A stretch of DNA of 64,000 bases from contig NZ_JBCDMV010000004.1 of the NCBI RefSeq assembly GCF_038433135.1, positions 62,001 to 126,000 on the forward strand, given 5' to 3'. The stretch comes from Luteococcus sp038433135 (GTDB lineage Bacteria; Actinomycetota; Actinomycetes; Propionibacteriales; Propionibacteriaceae). Made by a program: the position numbers and the translations under genes. How positions within the stretch are numbered: position 1 is the first letter of the stretch; each line of letters opens with the position of its first letter. Positions 40,435 to 49,460 of the stretch are shown piece by piece. A model generated the notes under the pieces. It saw only the letters and a list, made by a program, of their open reading frames with translations, was not told where the DNA came from and searched no databases.

Positions 40435-41787
40435 ATGACCGAGACCAGCCAGCAGATGATCACCGACGCGGTGGCCCAGGCCCACGACACCCGGGTGGTG
40501 GAGGTGGGCCGTGGCGTGCTGCAGCACAGCGGCCAGATCATCGCCGATGCCCTGGGCATGGACCAGCCCTTCCAGCTGATCGCCGACGAGCGCACCTGGG
40601 CCGTCGCAGGTCAGCAGGTGCAGGATCAACTCTCCGCCGCCGGTGCCGACGTGATCCGCCCGCTCGTCTACCCCGCCATGCCCTACCTGTACGCCTCCTA
40701 TGACCACTGTCAGGAGATTCGCGAGTCCCTGGCCGCACACGAGGCCTTGGGGGTGGCCATCGGCTCGGGCACCCTGAATGACCTGGTGAAGTTGGCCTCC
40801 GGCGAGCTGGAGCAGCCCTATGCCGTGGTCGGAACCGCTGCCAGCATGGACGGCTACACCGGTTTCGGCGCCCCGATGGAGACCGACGGGGTCAAGATCA
40901 CCATGCCCTGCCCCGCACCCGCCGTGGTGATCTTCGACCTAGAGGTGGCGGCCAGCGCACCATCGTCGATGACCGCCAGCGGCTATGGCGATCTTTCGGC
41001 CAAGATCCCGGCCGGCGCGGACTGGATCCTGGCCGATGCCGCGGGCGTCGACCCGATCGACCAGGAGGCCTGGCGGCTGGTCCAGACCGGGGTGCGCGAT
41101 GCCCTGTCCCAGCCGCAGCGACTGGCCGCGGGTTCGCCGGACGCGTACCAGGGCCTGGTGGACGGGCTGGTGCTCTCCGGTCTGGCGATGCAGGTCAACG
41201 GGGGAACCCGGCCCGCGTCGGGCGCCGAGCACTACTTCAGCCACCTGTGGGAGCTGGCCCATCTGGGCGCCGACCTGCAGCCGCCGCTCTCCCACGGGGC
41301 CAAGGTGGCGATCGGCACCCTGGCGATGCTGGGCTTCTACGAGCGCTTCATGGCCCGGGACCTCGGCAGCCTGGACATCGACGCCGCTGTCGCCGCCTGG
41401 CCCAGTTGGGATGAGGTGGTGGCCGACATCGAACGGGTCTCGACCGGCGCCTTGGTGCAGCGCGGAATCGAGCAGACCAAGGAGAAGTATGTCGACGCCG
41501 ACGGCCTGCGCCAGCGGCTGCAGCGGCTGGTCGACAGCTGGCCCACCACCCGGCGTCGGTTGGAGGAGCAGCTGGTTCCCGCGGCCTCGCTGCAGGAGAT
41601 GCTGGCCCGCGCCGGCGCCCCGTCGAAGCCCGAGGACATCGGCCTGACCGCGGCCGAGGTCAAGGCGACCTTCCCCAAGGCGATGTACTACCGCTCCCGC
41701 TACACCGTGCTGGACGTCGCCCGCGAGGCTGGCTGGTTCGACGAGATCGTCGAGGAAACCTTCGCCCCCGGCGGCCTGTGGAGCTGA
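40435..41787 (+). CDS. araM: AraM-type sn-glycerol-1-phosphate dehydrogenase
   Basis: The 450-residue protein belongs to the iron-containing alcohol dehydrogenase/glycerol-1-phosphate dehydrogenase group. It has the nucleotide site AIGSGTLNDLVK, VVGTAASMDGYTG, and metal-binding histidines in SGAEHYFSHLWELAH and LSHGAKVAIGT. In Bacillus the AraM enzyme reduces dihydroxyacetone phosphate to glycerol 1-phosphate. Here it stands against the translation operon, between truB and rbfA, with its own promoter and a strong bidirectional terminator. Its product use in this organism is unknown. Confidence 0.85.
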   Translation: MTETSQQMITDAVAQAHDTRVVEVGRGVLQHSGQIIADALGMDQPFQLIADERTWAVAGQQVQDQLSAAGADVIRPLVYPAMPYLYASYDHCQEIRESLAAHEALGVAIGSGTLNDLVKLASGELEQPYAVVGTAASMDGYTGFGAPMETDGVKITMPCPAPAVVIFDLEVAASAPSSMTASGYGDLSAKIPAGADWILADAAGVDPIDQEAWRLVQTGVRDALSQPQRLAAGSPDAYQGLVDGLVLSGLAMQVNGGTRPASGAEHYFSHLWELAHLGADLQPPLSHGAKVAIGTLAMLGFYERFMARDLGSLDIDAAVAAWPSWDEVVADIERVSTGALVQRGIEQTKEKYVDADGLRQRLQRLVDSWPTTRRRLEEQLVPAASLQEMLARAGAPSKPEDIGLTAAEVKATFPKAMYYRSRYTVLDVAREAGWFDEIVEETFAPGGLWS

Positions 41788-41819
41788 CCCACCCACCCAA
41801 ACCTGGCCCCCAAAAGCAC

Positions 41820-41855
41820 GTGCCCGGCCATCGGAGATATCCGATGACCGGGCAC
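41820..41855. terminator. Bidirectional terminator between araM and rbfA
   Basis: GTGCCCGGCCATCGGA and TCCGATGACCGGGCAC form a 16-bp stem with one mismatch and the loop GATA. It lies 33 bases after the araM stop and 17 bases from the rbfA stop, so it can end both messages. Confidence 0.85.
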
Positions 41856-41871
41856 GGTCCGTGTGGGAGGG

Positions 41872-42306
41872 TCAGTCCTCGTCGGTCTGGTCCTCGTCGT
41901 CGTGCTTGTACGGGTCGGCCTCGCCGGCGAAGGTCTTGCCCTCGCGCTGCTTGGCCACCTCGGCGTCGGCGGCCTGGGCCCGGGCCAGCAGGTCGTCGAT
42001 GGCGGCAGCGGCCTCCGGCGTGGCGTCGGGGATGAAGGCGATGCTGGGGGCGAAGCGCAGGCCCAGCTTCTTGCCGATGGTGGAGCGGATCAGCCCCTTG
42101 GCGGATTCCAGCGCCGCGGCGGTGCCACCGGTCTCCTCCTCGCTGAGCACGGTGTAGAAGACCGTCGCCTCCCGCGAGTCACCGGTGAGCCGCACGTCGG
42201 TGACGGTGACGAAGCCCAGGCGGGGATCCTTGATTCGGCGTTCCAGCATTTCGGCCGTGATCATCTTGATCTGGTCGGCCAGTTTTGCCACACGAGGGTT
42301 GGTCAT
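41872..42306 (-). CDS. rbfA: 30S ribosome-binding factor A
   Basis: RbfA binds immature 30S subunits and helps finish 16S rRNA. The 144-residue protein has ITAEMLERRIKDPRLGFVTVTDVRLTGD, then VFYTVLSEE, and ends with a charged tail (HDDEDQTDED). It follows infB, with a terminator-like hairpin in the gap. Confidence 0.95.
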   Translation of the reverse strand: MTNPRVAKLADQIKMITAEMLERRIKDPRLGFVTVTDVRLTGDSREATVFYTVLSEEETGGTAAALESAKGLIRSTIGKKLGLRFAPSIAFIPDATPEAAAAIDDLLARAQAADAEVAKQREGKTFAGEADPYKHDDEDQTDED

Positions 42307-42337
42307 GGTGGCTCCCTTCAGTTGTGTTGGAACAGCG

Positions 42338-42378
42338 CCGTGGGCGGCACCCCCTCTGCAGGGGGTCACCGCCCACGG
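42338..42378 (-). terminator. Hairpin between infB and rbfA
   Basis: CCGTGGGCGG pairs with CCGCCCACGG, and inside it CCCCCT can pair with AGGGGG, leaving a small loop. It lies 18 bases after the infB stop and may cut infB expression from rbfA, or only reduce it. Confidence 0.65.
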
Positions 42379-42395
42379 TACTGCGTTGCGTTTGA

Positions 42396-45300
42396 TCAGT
42401 CGCGCGGCTTTTCGACCATCTCGAAGGTCTCAACCATGTCGCCCACCTGGATGTCGTTGTAGTTGGCGAGCGTCATACCGCACTCGTAACCCTCACGCAC
42501 CTCGGTGGCGTCGTCCTTCTCCCGTCGCAGCGAGGCGATGGAGGTCTCCCGAATCACGACACCGTCGCGCACCAGGCGCGCCTTGGCATTGCGCTTCATG
42601 GTGCCGGACATGACCATGCAGCCTGCGATGTTGCCGAACTTGGAGCTGCGGAAGATCTCGCGGATCTCCGCGGAACCCATCGCCTTCTCCTCGTAGATCG
42701 GCTTGAGCATGCCCTTGAGCGCGGCCTCGATCTCGTCGATTGCGTCGTAGATGACCGAGTAGTAGCGCAGGTCGACGTTCTCGTTGTCGGCCATCTTGGC
42801 GGCGTGCGGTGTGGGCCGCACATTGAAGCCGATGATGACAGCCTTCGAGGCGGCGGCCAGCGAGACATTGGTCTCGGTGATGGCACCGACACCGCGGTCG
42901 ATGACGCGCAGATCCACTTCGTCGCCCACGTCGATCTTGGACAGGGCATCCTCGAGGGCCTCGACGGAACCAGCACCGTCGCCCTTGAGGATGAGCAGCA
43001 GCTCCTGGGTCTCGCCCTTCTCCAACTGCTCGAAGAGCTGATCCAGCGTCTTGCGACGTGAACCCTTGGCCTGGGCGGCGGCACGCATCCGGGCCTCGCG
43101 CTTGTCGGCGATCTGGCGAGCCATCCGGTCGTCCTCGACGACCAGGAAGTTGTCACCGGCGCCGGGCACCGAGGTCAGACCGAGCACCTGGACCGGCATC
43201 GAGGGCGGTGCCTCGGTGACGTTCTCGCCCTTGTCATTGATCATGGCGCGGACGCGGCCGTGGGCCGATCCGGCGACGATCGAGTCGCCCTTCTTCAGGG
43301 TGCCGCGCTGGATCAGCACGGTGGCGACGGGGCCGCGGCCCTGGTCGAGGTGCGCCTCGATGGCCACGCCCTGAGCGGGCATGTCCGGATTGGCGCGCAG
43401 GTCCAGCTCGGCGTCGGCGGTCAGCACGATCGCCTCCAGCAGGTCGTCCAGGCCGGTCTTGGCGGTGGCGGAGACGTCGACGAACATCGTGTCGCCGCCG
43501 TACTCCTCCGGCACCAGGCCGTACTCGGTGAGCTGGCCGCGAACCTTGGTCGGGTCCGCATCCGGCTTGTCCACCTTGTTGACCGCCACCACGACAGGCA
43601 GCTCGGCCGCCTTGGCGTGGTTGAGCGCCTCGATGGTCTGCGGCATCACACCGTCATCGGCGGCCACGACGAGCACCGCGATGTCGGTGGCCTTGGCGCC
43701 ACGGGCACGCATGGCCGTGAAGGCCTCGTGACCCGGGGTGTCGATGAAGGTGATCTTGCGATCCTCCTCGTCGACGGTGGTCTCCACCTGGTAGGCACCG
43801 ATCGCCTGGGTGATGCCACCGGCCTCGCCGCCCTGCACATTGGCGTGGCGCAGCGCATCCAGCAGCTTGGTCTTGCCGTGGTCGACGTGACCCATCACGG
43901 TGACGGCCGGGGAACGCGGGAACAGGTCCTCGTCGTCGCCATCGTCCTCACCGAACTCCAGGTCGAAGCCGGCCAGCAGCTCGCGGTCCTCGTCCTCCGG
44001 GGAGACAACCTCGATCTTGTAGTTCAGCTCGGCGCCCAGCACCTCGAGGGTGTCGTCCGCCACAGACTGGGTGGCGGTGACCATCTCACCGAGGTTGAAC
44101 AGCACCTGCACCAACTGTGCCGGCTCGACATTGATCTTCTCGGCCAGGTCGGTCAGCGACGCACCGCGACGCAGGCGAACGGTCTGGCCGTCGCCCTGAC
44201 GGATGCGCACGCCACCAATCGACGGCGCCTCCATCTCATTGAACTCTTGCCTGCGCTGCTTCTTGCTCTTGCGTCCACGACGCGACTGACCGCCGCGACC
44301 GAAGGCACCCTGGGTGCCGGAGCCACCGCGACCACCACGGCCGCCGCGACCGCCACCGGTGGGCGGGCCGCCGGGGCCGCCACCCATTCCGGGACGGCCG
44401 CCACCGGCACCGGGGCCGCCACCGGGGCGTCCCCGACCGGGACCACCGGGGCGTCCGCCACGAGCGGGGGCGCTGCCGACGGCGGCATTCTGCTGCTTGG
44501 GCATCATCGCCGGGTTCGGGCGCGGCATGCCGGGCAGTCCGCCCGTGCCACCCGGACGCGGCATCCGGCTGTCGCCACCGGCCGGGGCACCCGGACGGGG
44601 CGCACCGGGACGCGCGCCGGCGGGAGCACCGGGACGCGGCGCACCGCCACCCTGGCCCTCGGGGCGCGGGCGACGCGCGCCCATGCCCTGCGGGCCGTAG
44701 GGGTTGTTGCTGGGCCGCGGGGCGCCGCCGGGGCGACGCTGGCCGGGGGCACCGCCGGGTGTGCTGCTGGGCAGACCACCGGTACCACCGGGGCGCGGCG
44801 CGCCACCCGGACGCGGGGCGCCACCGGGGCGCGGGCCGCGGGCGGGCGGGGTGCTGCTGGTGATCGGCCCCGACGAGGCCGGGGTGTTCGGCGTGTTCGG
44901 GCGCGGGGCGCCCGGACGGGCCTGCTGGCCGGGCCGGGGCGCGCCGGGACGGGCGCCGGGGGTGGCCTGCGGACCGGGCTTCTGGCCGGGCGTCGCGGAC
45001 GGCGCGGTCGGCTGGCTGGGCACGGCCGGCGCGCTCGGCGCGGCGGGCGCCTGCTGGCTGGCGGCCGGGGCCGCGGGAGCCTTGGGCGCTTCCGGAGTCT
45101 TCGGAGCCGCAGGGGCCTCGGAAACGGGCGCGGCGGGCGCCGGGGCCGCGGCTGGGCGGGGGGCGGGGCTGGCCGGGCGCGGGGCACCGGGCTTGGGCCC
45201 GTTGCCGGCGGGGCGCGGGCTGGGGCTGGCGGGACGCGGGGCCGCGGACGGCTTGGCGGCGGGCTTGCTGCCGCCGGCATCACTGCTCAGCTTGTCGCGC

Positions 45301-45437
45301 AGTCGGCGAACGACCGGCGCTTCGATGGTGGACGACGCGGAGCGAACGAATTCGCCCATGTCGTTCAGCGTCTTGAGGACGTCTTTGCTTTCGAGTCCAA
45401 GCTCTTTTGCGAGCTCGTAGACACGGACCTTGGCCAC
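42396..45437 (-). CDS. infB: Translation initiation factor IF-2
   Basis: The 1013-residue protein delivers initiator tRNA to the ribosome as a GTPase. Its IF2 N-terminal domain (VRVYELAKELGLESKDVL) is followed by about 330 residues rich in Pro, Ala, Gly and Arg, with repeats such as GAPRPG. Then come the second IF2 N domain (TDLAEKINVEPAQLVQVLF) and the G domain with GHVDHGKT, DTPGHE and NKVD. The GTG start has AAGGAGAG in front. ylxR and nusA lie upstream, as usual. Confidence 0.97.
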   Translation of the reverse strand: MAKVRVYELAKELGLESKDVLKTLNDMGEFVRSASSTIEAPVVRRLRDKLSSDAGGSKPAAKPSAAPRPASPSPRPAGNGPKPGAPRPASPAPRPAAAPAPAAPVSEAPAAPKTPEAPKAPAAPAASQQAPAAPSAPAVPSQPTAPSATPGQKPGPQATPGARPGAPRPGQQARPGAPRPNTPNTPASSGPITSSTPPARGPRPGGAPRPGGAPRPGGTGGLPSSTPGGAPGQRRPGGAPRPSNNPYGPQGMGARRPRPEGQGGGAPRPGAPAGARPGAPRPGAPAGGDSRMPRPGGTGGLPGMPRPNPAMMPKQQNAAVGSAPARGGRPGGPGRGRPGGGPGAGGGRPGMGGGPGGPPTGGGRGGRGGRGGSGTQGAFGRGGQSRRGRKSKKQRRQEFNEMEAPSIGGVRIRQGDGQTVRLRRGASLTDLAEKINVEPAQLVQVLFNLGEMVTATQSVADDTLEVLGAELNYKIEVVSPEDEDRELLAGFDLEFGEDDGDDEDLFPRSPAVTVMGHVDHGKTKLLDALRHANVQGGEAGGITQAIGAYQVETTVDEEDRKITFIDTPGHEAFTAMRARGAKATDIAVLVVAADDGVMPQTIEALNHAKAAELPVVVAVNKVDKPDADPTKVRGQLTEYGLVPEEYGGDTMFVDVSATAKTGLDDLLEAIVLTADAELDLRANPDMPAQGVAIEAHLDQGRGPVATVLIQRGTLKKGDSIVAGSAHGRVRAMINDKGENVTEAPPSMPVQVLGLTSVPGAGDNFLVVEDDRMARQIADKREARMRAAAQAKGSRRKTLDQLFEQLEKGETQELLLILKGDGAGSVEALEDALSKIDVGDEVDLRVIDRGVGAITETNVSLAAASKAVIIGFNVRPTPHAAKMADNENVDLRYYSVIYDAIDEIEAALKGMLKPIYEEKAMGSAEIREIFRSSKFGNIAGCMVMSGTMKRNAKARLVRDGVVIRETSIASLRREKDDATEVREGYECGMTLANYNDIQVGDMVETFEMVEKPRD

Positions 45438-45629
45438 TACTCTCCTTCAGGTCCGGGCCTATTCGCGGCTACCGGACCAGTTAGTTGGTGTTGATGCTCA
45501 TTGGTGATTACTCATCGAGTGGTCATGAGCGTTAGCCCACTTTCTGGTTCGCCCCGCCAGAGCTGGCAGGGCCGGTTGGTAGATCCGTCGCGGGGATTCC
45601 GGACGGACGCGCAAGTTCTACCTTAACGG

Positions 45630-45908
45630 TTAAGCCCCGTTGTGGTCGAACCGACGAGTCGAGGAGGCCGCCCCGAAGACCCCGTCGGGCACCTTCACGG
45701 AGCGACGGAATCCGCGGGCGAAGCCACCGCGGCGCAGCACCAACTGTTGGCAGTCGGCGTCGGGATGCACCCAGACGCCCCGGCCGGGCAGCCGTCGCGC
45801 GGGATCGGCGGTGACCACGCCGGCCACCAGCACGTAGCGCAGCAGCGCCGCCTGGTCATCAACCAGGCGGCACCCCTGACACGTCCTCAAGGGAGAACTC
45901 ACTGCCAC
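45630..45908 (-). CDS. YlxR (DUF448) RNA-binding family protein
   Basis: The 92-residue protein has RTCQGCRL, then a segment with ALLRYVLV and GRGVWVHPDADCQQ, the YlxR pattern. In Bacillus YlxR regulates RNase P activity; elsewhere it is linked to nusA operons. It lies between nusA and infB, at its usual place, with a GTG start at 45908 or 45902. Confidence 0.85.
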   Translation of the reverse strand: MAVSSPLRTCQGCRLVDDQAALLRYVLVAGVVTADPARRLPGRGVWVHPDADCQQLVLRRGGFARGFRRSVKVPDGVFGAASSTRRFDHNGA

Positions 45909-45926
45909 CTACTTCCTGACACGAGC

Positions 45927-45965
45927 GCAGCTCCGAGCCTGCGAGGAGCGAAGCGCGCGAGCTGC
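45927..45965 (-). terminator. Hairpin directly after nusA
   Basis: GCAGCTC (45927-45933) and GAGCTGC (45959-45965) pair around a 25-base interior that can fold further (CTCCGAGC...). It starts right at the nusA stop codon and may act as an attenuator inside the operon. CCGAGCCTGCGAGG at 45933 resembles the 15-mer repeat family but has a missing base. Confidence 0.5.
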
Positions 45966-46937
45966 CTATTCCGCCGCGTCGGAACGGATGTCGATCCGCC
46001 AACCGGTGAGCCGGGCCGCCAGCCGAGCATTCTGGCCCTCGCGGCCGATCGCCAGGCTTAGCTGGTAGTCGGGCACCACGACGCGGGCGGCGCGGGCCGC
46101 GGCGTCGACGACGGTGACCTTGCTGACCTTGGCCGGGCTGAGGGCCTGGGCGACGAATTCGGCCGGATCCTCGGACCAGTCGATGATGTCGATCTTCTCC
46201 TCATTCAGCTCGCGCATCACGGCGCGCACCCGCTGCCCCATCGGGCCGATGCAGGCGCCCTTGGCGGAGACGTCGGGATTGTGGCTGACGATGGCGATCT
46301 TGGTGCGGTGGCCGGCCTCGCGGGCGATCTCCTTGATCTCCACAATGCCCTGCTCGATCTCCGGCACCTCAAGTGCGAACATCTTCTTCACCAGACCGGG
46401 GTGGGTGCGGGAGACGATCACCTGCGGGCCCTTGGCCTCCTTGCGGACGCTGACGACGAAGACCCGCAGCCGCTTGCCGTGGGTGTACTGCTCACCGGGG
46501 GCCTGCTCGGCCAGCGGCATGATGGCTTCCATCTTGTTGCCGATGTCCAGCCGGATGGTTCGTGAATCGCGATCCTGCTGCACGGTGCCCAGGATGATGT
46601 CGCCCTCGCTGGCGGCGAAGTGGCCGAACTTCTGCTCGTCCTCGGCCTCCCGCAGCCGCTGGAAGATCACCTGGCGGGCGGTGGAGGCGGCAACCCGGCC
46701 GAAGTCCGCGGGGGTGTCGTCGTACCAGCCGACAACCTGGTTCTCCTCGTCGCGCTCGGGCACCATCACGGCGAACTTGCCGGTCTTGCGATCCAGCTCA
46801 ACCCGGGCACCGCGGATGGGGTGCTCGGTCTTGTCGTAGGCGTTCAGCATCGCCACCTCGAGCGACTCGATCAGGTAGTCCAGCGGAATTTCCTTCTCCC
46901 GCTCGATTGCCCGCAGTGCAGCCATGTCGATGTCCAT
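45966..46937 (-). CDS. nusA: Transcription termination/antitermination protein NusA
   Basis: NusA binds RNA polymerase and modulates pausing, termination and antitermination. The 323-residue protein has the N-terminal domain (LRAIEREKEIPLDYLIESLEVAML), an S1 domain and two KH domains (IGPMGQRVRAVMREL, AIGREGQNARLAARLTGWRIDI). It lacks the C-terminal acidic repeats found in Escherichia coli, normal for actinomycetes. Its ATG follows the rimP stop with a 1-base overlap. Confidence 0.96.
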   Translation of the reverse strand: MDIDMAALRAIEREKEIPLDYLIESLEVAMLNAYDKTEHPIRGARVELDRKTGKFAVMVPERDEENQVVGWYDDTPADFGRVAASTARQVIFQRLREAEDEQKFGHFAASEGDIILGTVQQDRDSRTIRLDIGNKMEAIMPLAEQAPGEQYTHGKRLRVFVVSVRKEAKGPQVIVSRTHPGLVKKMFALEVPEIEQGIVEIKEIAREAGHRTKIAIVSHNPDVSAKGACIGPMGQRVRAVMRELNEEKIDIIDWSEDPAEFVAQALSPAKVSKVTVVDAAARAARVVVPDYQLSLAIGREGQNARLAARLTGWRIDIRSDAAE

Positions 46938-47527
46938 CAGTTCTCCTCATTCCCATGGCCCGACTCGTCGTCGGCCTCGAAGTCGTCGTCCTCGTCCTCG
47001 GAGTCGTCACCGATCTCGTCGAGTTCCGGATCGTGCTTGCGGTTCATCTCCACCTGGATGGTGGCCTTGGTGATCTCGTCGTAGCCCAGCACGTGCACCG
47101 GATCGGTGCCCTTGGGCAGCTTCTTGCCCGGCTCGGGCTCGACGGTGATGGTGACGCTCTGGTCGTTGGCCTCGGTGATCCGGCCGCGCAGCTGGCCGCC
47201 ATCCAGCAGGATGGCCAGCACCAGCCGGCCGGTATTGCGCCGGAAGTGCTTGGGCTCCTCCAACGGCTTGCCGACGCCGCGGGAACTCACTTCAAGGGTG
47301 AAGGGGGCCTGGCCCAGCTCAGGGGCCTCGTCCAGGGCGTCGGAGATGTCACGGGTGGCGGAGGCGATGTCGTCCAGCAGCGGGCCGCGCCCCTTGGGGC
47401 CGTCACCGTCCACGGTGATCCGCAGCACCTTGCGCTTGCCGGCGGGAATGATGTCCAGCTTGTCCAGTTCGAGGCCGTGCGCCTCGAGGATCGGCATGAT
47501 GATGGGCTTCACGATGCGTTCCTGCAT
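46937..47527 (-). CDS. rimP: Ribosome maturation factor RimP
   Basis: RimP helps assemble the 30S subunit. The 196-residue protein has KPIIMPILEAHGLELDKLDII, LRITVDGDG, the signature EVSSRGVGKPLEEPKHFRRNTGR, and an acidic tail (DDSEDEDDDF). It begins the rimP-nusA-ylxR-infB cluster, divergent from the DUF4439 gene. Confidence 0.95.
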   Translation of the reverse strand: MQERIVKPIIMPILEAHGLELDKLDIIPAGKRKVLRITVDGDGPKGRGPLLDDIASATRDISDALDEAPELGQAPFTLEVSSRGVGKPLEEPKHFRRNTGRLVLAILLDGGQLRGRITEANDQSVTITVEPEPGKKLPKGTDPVHVLGYDEITKATIQVEMNRKHDPELDEIGDDSEDEDDDFEADDESGHGNEEN

Positions 47528-47695
47528 GATCGCTGCCCCCTTTCAGTTGTGATCCAGTTGTGTGATCAATTGTCCACCCGACGCCGGTGGGCGTCGAGAT
47601 CCGGACAAGCCTACCGAACTCCCGATGGTGGTGGCACCACGCGCGGTTGCTCGCCGCGACACGCCCTCTCCGGGCTCGGCCGATCCACGATTCCC

Positions 47696-47701
47696 TAGAA
47701 T
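47696..47701 (+). promoter_or_regulatory. -10 box of the DUF4439 lipoprotein gene
   Basis: TAGAAT ends 6 bases before the ATG at 47708. Confidence 0.55.
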
Positions 47702-47707
47702 CGCTGC

Positions 47708-48676
47708 ATGCCTTCCTCTGCCCTGACTCGACGCGGACTGCTGCTGGGCTCGGTTGGAAGTCTGGCCCTGGTGAGCTGTACCTCACCGACGGTGCGGGGC
47801 CCGCATGACGGCGCAACCCCGGTGGCGCCCCCCACCCCGGATACCGCGCTGGTGCAGGCCCGGACCGATGAGGGCGGCCTGGTGGCGCTGCTGGGCGCTG
47901 CAGTCGCCGCAACGGGCACACTGACACCGGCCCAGGTCACCACCGTGAAGCAACTGCTGGCCGCCCACACCGCGCACCTGGTGGTTCTGGGCCGCACCGA
48001 CCCTCTGCAGGCCGGCGCCACCCCGGAGCCCACGGCCGCAACCTCCCCGGCCACGGCGAAATCCGCTGACTGGGCGGCGCTGGCCGCCCAGATCGCTGCG
48101 CTGGAGAAAACCGCCCAGCAGCACCATCGCGCCGCCGCCCTGGCCGCCACCGATGGCCCGATGGCCCTGCTCTACGCGTCGCTGGCCACCTTTGCCGGGC
48201 TGAACACCACCCCGGGCAGGGCAATCTCCGCCGGGAAGACCACCCCCGCCCGGGTGGAGGTGGGCAGCCGGCCCGAGGCACTGCAGGTGCTGCTCAGCCG
48301 ACTGCGCGCCCTGGCGGAGGGTTTGGAGATCGGGATCGGCCAGCTGCCCAATCAGGACAAGGCGATTGCCCCGGGCAAGCTGCGGCTGGCGGCGGTGTGG
48401 ACCCAGCGGGACCAGACCGAGCAGGCCTTGCGCGCGGCCAAGGGCGAGGTGCCGCCGGCGGAGCTGAACTACCAGATGCCGGGGGGCTTTGGCTCACCGG
48501 CGCAGATCGCCACCACCTGGCGCGCCCTGGAATCGGCGGTCTTCGCCGCGTGGGCTCGGCTGACTGCCGCCTCGACGGGCAAGGAGCGCGCCGCAGCACT
48601 GGATGCGATGGCCGCGCAGGCCGTCGTCGCCCATCCCGCGGGATCGCCGGTCAGCCACTGGCCGGGCTGGGTTTGA
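47708..48676 (+). CDS. DUF4439 (ferritin-like) lipoprotein
   Basis: The 322-residue protein starts with a twin-arginine-like signal (TRRGLLLGSVGSLALVSC) ending in a lipobox cysteine, so it should be anchored to the outer face of the membrane. The C-terminal part (ELNYQMPGGFGSPAQIATTWRALESAVFAAW) fits the DUF4439 ferritin-like helical domain. In mycobacteria proteins of this kind sit beside rimP, as here. A function in metal or redox handling is only suggested by the fold. Confidence 0.7.
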   Translation: MPSSALTRRGLLLGSVGSLALVSCTSPTVRGPHDGATPVAPPTPDTALVQARTDEGGLVALLGAAVAATGTLTPAQVTTVKQLLAAHTAHLVVLGRTDPLQAGATPEPTAATSPATAKSADWAALAAQIAALEKTAQQHHRAAALAATDGPMALLYASLATFAGLNTTPGRAISAGKTTPARVEVGSRPEALQVLLSRLRALAEGLEIGIGQLPNQDKAIAPGKLRLAAVWTQRDQTEQALRAAKGEVPPAELNYQMPGGFGSPAQIATTWRALESAVFAAWARLTAASTGKERAAALDAMAAQAVVAHPAGSPVSHWPGWV

Positions 48677-48677
48677 G

Positions 48678-49460
48678 TCAGAGCACCAACTGCAGGGTGT
48701 CCCAGGCCAGTTTCACGGCCAGGGCGAAGATCACCACCAGGAAGACCTTGCGGACAAAGGCATTGCCGCGGCGAACCGCCGTCCGGGCGCCGAGCAGACC
48801 GCCGGTCAGGTTGGCCACGGCCATGCACAGGGCCACCCGCCACAGGATGCTGCCGTGCAGCACGAAGACGCTGATCGCGGCCAGATTGGTGGTCAGGTTG
48901 GCCAGCTTGGTCAGCGCGGAGGCCTCCAGGAAGCCGTAGCCCATCACCGAGACCAGGGCGATCACGAAGAAGGTGCCGGTGCCGGGCCCGACCAGCCCGT
49001 CGTAGAGCCCGACTCCCCCGCCGATCCCCAGCAGCCGCCCCAGGTGCGAGCGGCCGTCGTGACGCAGTTTCTGCTGCAGACCCAGCTGCGGGCGGCGCAC
49101 TGTGTAGCCGCCCACCACCAGGATCACCACCAGCACCAGCGGGGTGAACCATTCGCGCGGCATGTGGTGGGCCAGGTTGGCGCCCGCCGTGGAGCCCAGC
49201 CAGGCGGTGGCCATCAGAGGCAGGGCACTTCGCCAGTCCACCCGGACATTGCGCAGGTAGGTGGCGGTGGCCATCAGCGTCCCCGCCGCGGCGGGCACCT
49301 TGTTGGTGCCGGCGATGGTGGCGACGGGAGTATCCGACGGCAGCCCGATCAGCAGGGCCGGCAGCTGGATCAGCCCTCCCCCGCCGACGACGGCATCCAC
49401 CCAGCCGGCAACGAAGGCGGCCAGCACCAGCAGCACCAGCAGGTGCGTGGCGATCAGCAT
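48678..49460 (-). CDS. TauE/SafE family sulfite or organic-anion exporter
   Basis: The 260-residue membrane protein has the signature FVAGWVDAVVGGGGLIQLPALL, then GTNKVPAAAGTL and GLVGPGTGTFFVIAL, with about eight helices. The family exports sulfite, sulfoacetate or similar anions. It is the last gene of an operon: its ATG overlaps the VOC gene by 7 bases. It converges with the DUF4439 gene with one base between stops. Confidence 0.88.
   Translation of the reverse strand: MLIATHLLVLLVLAAFVAGWVDAVVGGGGLIQLPALLIGLPSDTPVATIAGTNKVPAAAGTLMATATYLRNVRVDWRSALPLMATAWLGSTAGANLAHHMPREWFTPLVLVVILVVGGYTVRRPQLGLQQKLRHDGRSHLGRLLGIGGGVGLYDGLVGPGTGTFFVIALVSVMGYGFLEASALTKLANLTTNLAAISVFVLHGSILWRVALCMAVANLTGGLLGARTAVRRGNAFVRKVFLVVIFALAVKLAWDTLQLVL

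Noticed and set aside
39435..40595. TruB start at 40595
   Set aside because: The first 85 codons of that frame are antisense to araM and do not resemble TruB; the family start is MTSPSDSGLLICDKP at 40340.
43260..45494. Open frame of 744 codons on the plus strand
   Set aside because: It is a shadow of infB; the low-complexity Gly/Ala/Thr runs mirror the Pro/Ala/Arg linker.
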